Of a DNA stretch of 64,000 nt, positions 59,825 through 64,000 are shown in pieces. Position numbers and translations under genes: made by a program. The notes beneath the pieces were generated by a model that saw only the letters and a list, made by a program, of their open reading frames with translations, searched no databases and was not told the origin of the DNA. The DNA is from Rhynchosporium graminicola. Taxonomy: Eukaryota; Ascomycota; Leotiomycetes; Helotiales; Ploettnerulaceae. How positions within the stretch are numbered: position 1 is the first letter of the stretch; each line of letters opens with the position of its first letter. The stretch spans positions 216,295 through 280,294 of the forward strand of contig FJUW01000059.1 of the NCBI GenBank assembly GCA_900074885.1, written 5' to 3'.

Positions 59825-60260
59825 CCTGATATTTTTAATTAAATAAAGGAGGATCTGCTTTCGAGCAGTAGATAATACGCGTATATAAGAAAGCTAGTAC
59901 CCTGGCCTTGCTATTACTACACGTATACCTACGATACAGAGATAGATACCTCGGACTATATATAGTAGATCCGGCTGCCTTACCTACGATATAGAGTAGA
60001 CGCCTCGGACTATATATAGTAGATCCGGCTGCTTTACTTAGGCCTGATATTCTTAATTAAACGAAGGAGGATCTGCTTTCGAGCAGTGGATAATACGCGT
60101 GCGTAAGAAAGCTAGTACCCTAGCCTTGCTATTACTACACGTATACCTACGATATAGAGATAGATACCTCGGACTATATATAGTAGATCCGGCTATTTAT
60201 ACGACTACTATATAAGTAGTAATTATAATAACGCTAGGATATACGATTCACGATAGTAGA
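59825..60260. repeat. Duplicated 218-bp unit with internal 60-bp repeats
   Basis: CCTGATATT...AATTAAA at 59825 recurs at 60043. Both copies contain GGAGGATCTGCTTTCGAGCA, and TACCTACGATA...GGACTATATATAGTAGATC occurs three times across the region. It may be the LTR or leader of the gag element that follows. Confidence 0.75.
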
Positions 60261-60379
60261 AGAATAGCCCCTCTAGTAGCTACTAGATTCTTTCGAGGTA
60301 TAAACATAATAAGTTGCTGAGCTAGCAGTATAATAAGTAAGTTCGATAGCTACTTTAGCCGGTAGGATCGAAGATATAG

Positions 60380-61745
60380 AACGACGAAACATATAGCTAG
60401 TACTACTAGTAGTACTAACCTTAAACGATATAATATAGTTAATAACCCTAGAGCTAACTATAGCTACGAAGTAATATATACTGAAACCCGAAAAGTTCGA
60501 TAGTACTAACCTAGCCCTATACTCCCAATTCGAGGGTATCCTATAAGCGAAGCTAGAGATCGATACTATTACTATTAGTAATAAGCGGGAATGAATATAG
60601 TACGCGTTTAGCTATCTCTCGGGCGAAGCTATAGGCCGAATTTACTTATAGATAAGCTTTACTTAATAATAAGAGTAGTTAATAGTCGAAAGGCTATTTC
60701 AATAGATAGCAACTACTTTTCGCGACTCTTACTACTAATAGAAAGCTATAAGCTAGCTAAATAAGATTAAGTAAGGAACTTATCCTTTGAACGAATTCCT
60801 TAATAATTTCAATTAGCTACTCCTTAAGGCAGAAGAATAGAACTAAGTAGATATAATTAAGAAAAGTTACTTAAAAGGTATTATTACTATTACTTTAGTC
60901 CGCGGTACTATTAGTATAAGAGAAGAATAGTTATATAAAGAGTATTATTCGTAACTATATATAGTTAGTAACTAGCTAGCTAAAGTTAAGGAGCTATTAG
61001 CTAGGGTAAACCGATAGAAGTAAACACGAGAGCAGTCTCCTGAGGTAAACTAATAAGTAGTAGACTCGATAGATTAGAAAGTAAGTCCTAGTACTACTAC
61101 TATAGTTATAATAATAAAGAACGAACTCTGATAGGCAAGCTTTACGGAGATCGAGAGATAGAAAGCGGAGCGGCTTTACTTCTGCTATAGATAAGATAGA
61201 TATATAGTTCGTAACTACTATATAAAACTCGCTATAACTAAGAAGAAGACAAAGAAGCTAAAGCTGAAGAAAGTCGAGAAGAAAGAATCGAGCTCCGAGT
61301 TAGAGAGCTCGGGAAAAGAATAGCTTCTATTTAAAATCGGTAATAGAAGTAAAAAGAGATTAATTAAGTAGTAGTAATAGAAGCTTAGGATTAGTTTAAG
61401 GATATAATAAATAAAGCTCTTTTCATAGTATTTATAATAATTAATAAAGAGTATTATACTAAGACTCTACTTAATACTAAGTGCTTTTTATATAGTATTA
61501 TTAATTCTCGCTTTATTACTCGCTATTACCTCTAGCGTTTCCTTATTTCCCCTATCAAAATAAGTTCATTCGAAGGAGAAAGAAGTCCTATTATAGAAGT
61601 AGTAATTATATAGATAAATATCGATAAGTATAAGGAAGCTAGGGCTTTCTTCTACGTAGTACTACGCTTAGAAGATTACGACTTAATTTTAAGACTATTA
61701 TAGTTTAAAAAAAATATATATATATATAATCGCCCTGAAGTCATA
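60380..61745 (+). mobile_element. Ty3/gypsy gag and protease relic
   Basis: On the plus strand a gag-like frame with TAG/TAA stops is readable: KPEKFDSTNLALYSQFEGIL, FSYLSGEAIGRIYL, LNEFLNNFN, a damaged zinc knuckle (LYFCYR, DRYIVRNYYIKLA) and a Lys/Glu-rich linker. From about 61400 a retropepsin-like stretch follows (LLNTKCFLYSIINSRFITRY then ARAFFYVVLRLEDYDLILRL), where intact proteins have LxDTGxxxxFI. The remaining pol is cut off by an LTR A copy at 61768. Confidence 0.75.
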
Positions 61746-61767
61746 ATATTATATTAATACTACTGCT

Positions 61768-62035
61768 TGTAACGACATAAGACTTAAGGCGGTATATAAG
61801 CAAGAATAAACGAGTAGGGAGGCTAAGAGCGATCTTATATAGTCTACTACGAAGGAAATAAAAAGATAAGGAAGGAAGAAGAAGAGAGATAGAGTATAAG
61901 GCACCTTATATATATATACCGGTACTAGTCTGATACTATACCGGGTCGGATACTAGTTCTGCCGGGATACCTGTGAACTTAGGCCCTATTATCTATTCTT
62001 CTTCTCATATGATATTCAGGTGAGCTATTATTATA
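61768..62035 (-). repeat. LTR family A, copy 3
   Basis: It starts TGTAACGACA and ends TTATTATA, followed by TTACCCCCC (minus-strand polypurine tract). It contains CTTATATATATATACCGG and AGGCACC blocks shared with copies 1 and 2. It cuts into the gag-protease relic, implying nested insertion. Confidence 0.75.
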
Positions 62036-62640
62036 TTACCCCCCTCCTAAGAAGAGCTTGACCCTAAGCTCGGAAGGTTATAGTTTATACTGGAATTAGT
62101 CTTTATTATAACTGTTTTCGTCGATATTCGCGTAATAAGCGCTAGCTACTCTTTAGTAGTAGTAAATTCTTTATCAGGTTCTGACCTGTTATATCGCTGT
62201 AATAGTACTATATTAGTTGTAGCTTCTAAATTAAGCGGTAAGCGGTATTTACTTTATCTATTTACAATAGGAGTCGAGTTTAAGTAAGGCGTGGAGTATA
62301 TAAAGGAAGGGGTTTATTAATATTAGAGCCTTTCCTTTTAAACCGCGATAACTACTTTAACTTATAAGTTTATTCTCCTTAAACTATAATACAGCTCCTA
62401 GAGTAAGTATTATTACTAACTACTATAATAGTCTGCTATAATCTTATATATTAATTAACCTAATTAACTCTTCTCTTAATATAAGTAAGTTTCCTATTTT
62501 AGTTTTAAGGATAGTCCTTAAGTGCGGTGCAGAGGTTTCACGGATCTATAACGCTAACTCCTATAGTGCCTTTACTAGTTCCTGCCAGTACTCTTTCGAT
62601 AGCATATTATATATATTACCTATAGTATATTCGCGCTTTC
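62036..62640 (-). mobile_element. 3' interior of a family A element
   Basis: It matches by eye the sequence right of LTR copy 1 (the ATTAGTCTTTATT and TATTTACTTTAT blocks). No coding domain is readable. Confidence 0.5.
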
Positions 62641-63220
62641 CTTAGGGTTAGGGTTTAAGGGTTAGGTGATATCGAATCTTAGGGTTTAAGGGTTAGGTGA
62701 TATTGAATCTAACTACGCTATCTTGCTACAGGCGTTTTCTAACTATAAGGAAACTTGAGCTATAAGTACAGGGGGTGCGTGCTATAAATACAGGTAAGGA
62801 GAGTACTAAATAAAAGAGAGATACAGAAGCCTAGGGTAGGCGATATGTACTACGAGTAGTAGATAGATGATCGAAGCCTTCGATGAAAGAGAAGAGGGTG
62901 CTCTATAGCGAGAGAGAGTGCCCTGCGGCGTAGAGTTAGGGTTTAAGGGTTAGGTGATATTGAATCTAACTACGCTATCTTGCTACAGGCGTTTTTCTAA
63001 CTATAAGGAAACTTGAGCTATAAGTACAGGGGGTGCGTGCTATAAATACAGGTAAGGAGAGTACTAAATAAAAGAGAGATACAGAAGCCTAGGGTAGGCG
63101 ATATGTACTACGAGTAGTAGATAGATGATCGAAGCCTTCGATGAAAGAGAAGAGGGTGCTCTATAGCGAGAGAGAGTGCCCTGCGGCGTAGTCTTAGGTA
63201 GAAAAACGGGTTAGGGTTAG
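62641..63220. repeat. 257-bp tandem duplication with telomere-like TTAGGG motifs
   Basis: Two near-identical units, about 62676-62933 and 62934-63191, share GGTTAGGTGATATTGAATC and a GCCCTGCGGCGTAG end. One differs by a single extra T. CTTAGGGTTAGGGTTTAAGG opens the region, and GGGTTAGGGTTAG recurs at about 63209-63221. Confidence 0.85.
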
Positions 63221-63329
63221 AAAAATATTAAAGTTATAAGGAAAAAAAAAAAAAAAAAATTCCTATATTATACTTTAGTACTTATTTTTCTATATTATAA
63301 AAAAAAAAATCAGAATTTATTAATAAGAG

Positions 63330-64000
63330 GTACTATTATACTAGTTTTAATATACTCAATAATCTATGACGTGATTCCTGTTATTGTACTCTCTCGAAAA
63401 ATCCTAGAATCTATGACATGAATCCTGTTATTATACCGTCTTACGAAATTCTGGAACTTATGATATAGATATTGTTATTATACTTTTTTAAGAAATTCTA
63501 GATCTATGATATAGATCCTGTTATTATACCCCCTTATAAAATTCTTTAACCTATAATGTAGATATTATTATTATACTTTCTTAAGAAATTCTAGATCTAT
63601 AATACAGATCCTATTATTATACCCCCTCACAGAATTCTGGAACTCATGATATAGATATTATTATTATACTTTCTTAAGAAATTCTAGATCTATGATATAG
63701 ATCCTGTTATTATACCCCCTTATAAAATTCTAGAACCTATGATATAGATAATGTTATTACACTCTCTTAAGAAATTATAGTATCTATGATATAGATCCTG
63801 TTATTATACTCTCTTACAAAATTCTGGAACTTATAATATAGATATTATTATTACACTTTCTTAAGAAATTCTAGATCTATGATATAGATCCTGTTATTAC
63901 ACCTCCTCACAGAATTCTGGAACCTATGATATAGATATTATTATTATACTTTCTTAAGAAATTCTAGATCTATGATATAGATCCTGTTATTACACCCCCT
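63330..64000. repeat. AT-rich satellite, 93-bp dimer of two about 47-bp units
   Basis: AATTCTAGATCTATGATATAG recurs about every 93 bases (63495, 63588, 63681, 63774, 63868, 63961). It alternates with a related unit containing GATATTATTATTATAC. The array runs past the window end. Confidence 0.9.

Overview
The window looks like a nuclear contig of a filamentous ascomycete (Pezizomycotina; a leotiomycete-type plant-associated fungus is my inference). Genes have short spliceosomal introns of about 44-75 nt with GTRNGT donors, CTRAC-type branch points and CAG/TAG acceptors. The right half holds AT-rich blocks full of TA dinucleotides and TAG/TAA stops where Gln or Trp codons belong, which is the mark of repeat-induced point mutation (RIP). 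All gene models were assembled by eye from reading frames plus splice signals.

Region 1 (1-33.5 kb) is ordinary GC-balanced euchromatin. It holds a mitochondrial ribosomal protein uS14m, an Arb2-domain protein, a large Ser-rich protein of unknown function on the minus strand, the WD40 ribosome-biogenesis factor Ipi3, a small secreted protein, an unrecognised multi-exon minus-strand gene, a SMI1/KNR4-like protein, a short-chain dehydrogenase, a type II membrane SGNH-like protein, a kinase-fold protein that has lost its catalytic residues, a quinate/sugar-type MFS permease and a secreted Cys-containing protein. From 9.8 to 16 kb there are only gene relics, including a perfect 40-bp inverted repeat. 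From 30.3 to 32.2 kb lie two decayed genes, an enoyl-reductase-type dehydrogenase and a Zn2Cys6 regulator, together resembling the remains of a secondary-metabolism locus.

Region 2 (33.5-45.2 kb) is a boundary zone. A 3.2-kb RIP-damaged DNA transposon with 192-bp terminal inverted repeats sits between the signal-peptide half and the Cys-containing half of what looks like one small secreted protein gene. Next comes a GC-balanced island with a divergent pair: an AtuA-type (acyclic terpene utilisation, DUF1446) protein and a Dal5-type anion/cation symporter. The pair suggests import and breakdown of a small organic acid under a shared 982-bp promoter.

Region 3 (45.5-64 kb) is mostly RIP-degraded retrotransposon sequence (Ty3/gypsy gag and protease relics and two LTR families in nested and inverted arrangements). 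A less mutated gap at 53.3-58.6 kb carries an intact four-exon, Cys-rich small secreted protein gene. The right end becomes satellite-like: a 218-bp duplication, a near-identical 257-bp duplication carrying TTAGGG-type telomere motifs, and a 93-bp satellite running off the window. This may be subtelomeric or centromere-proximal chromatin.
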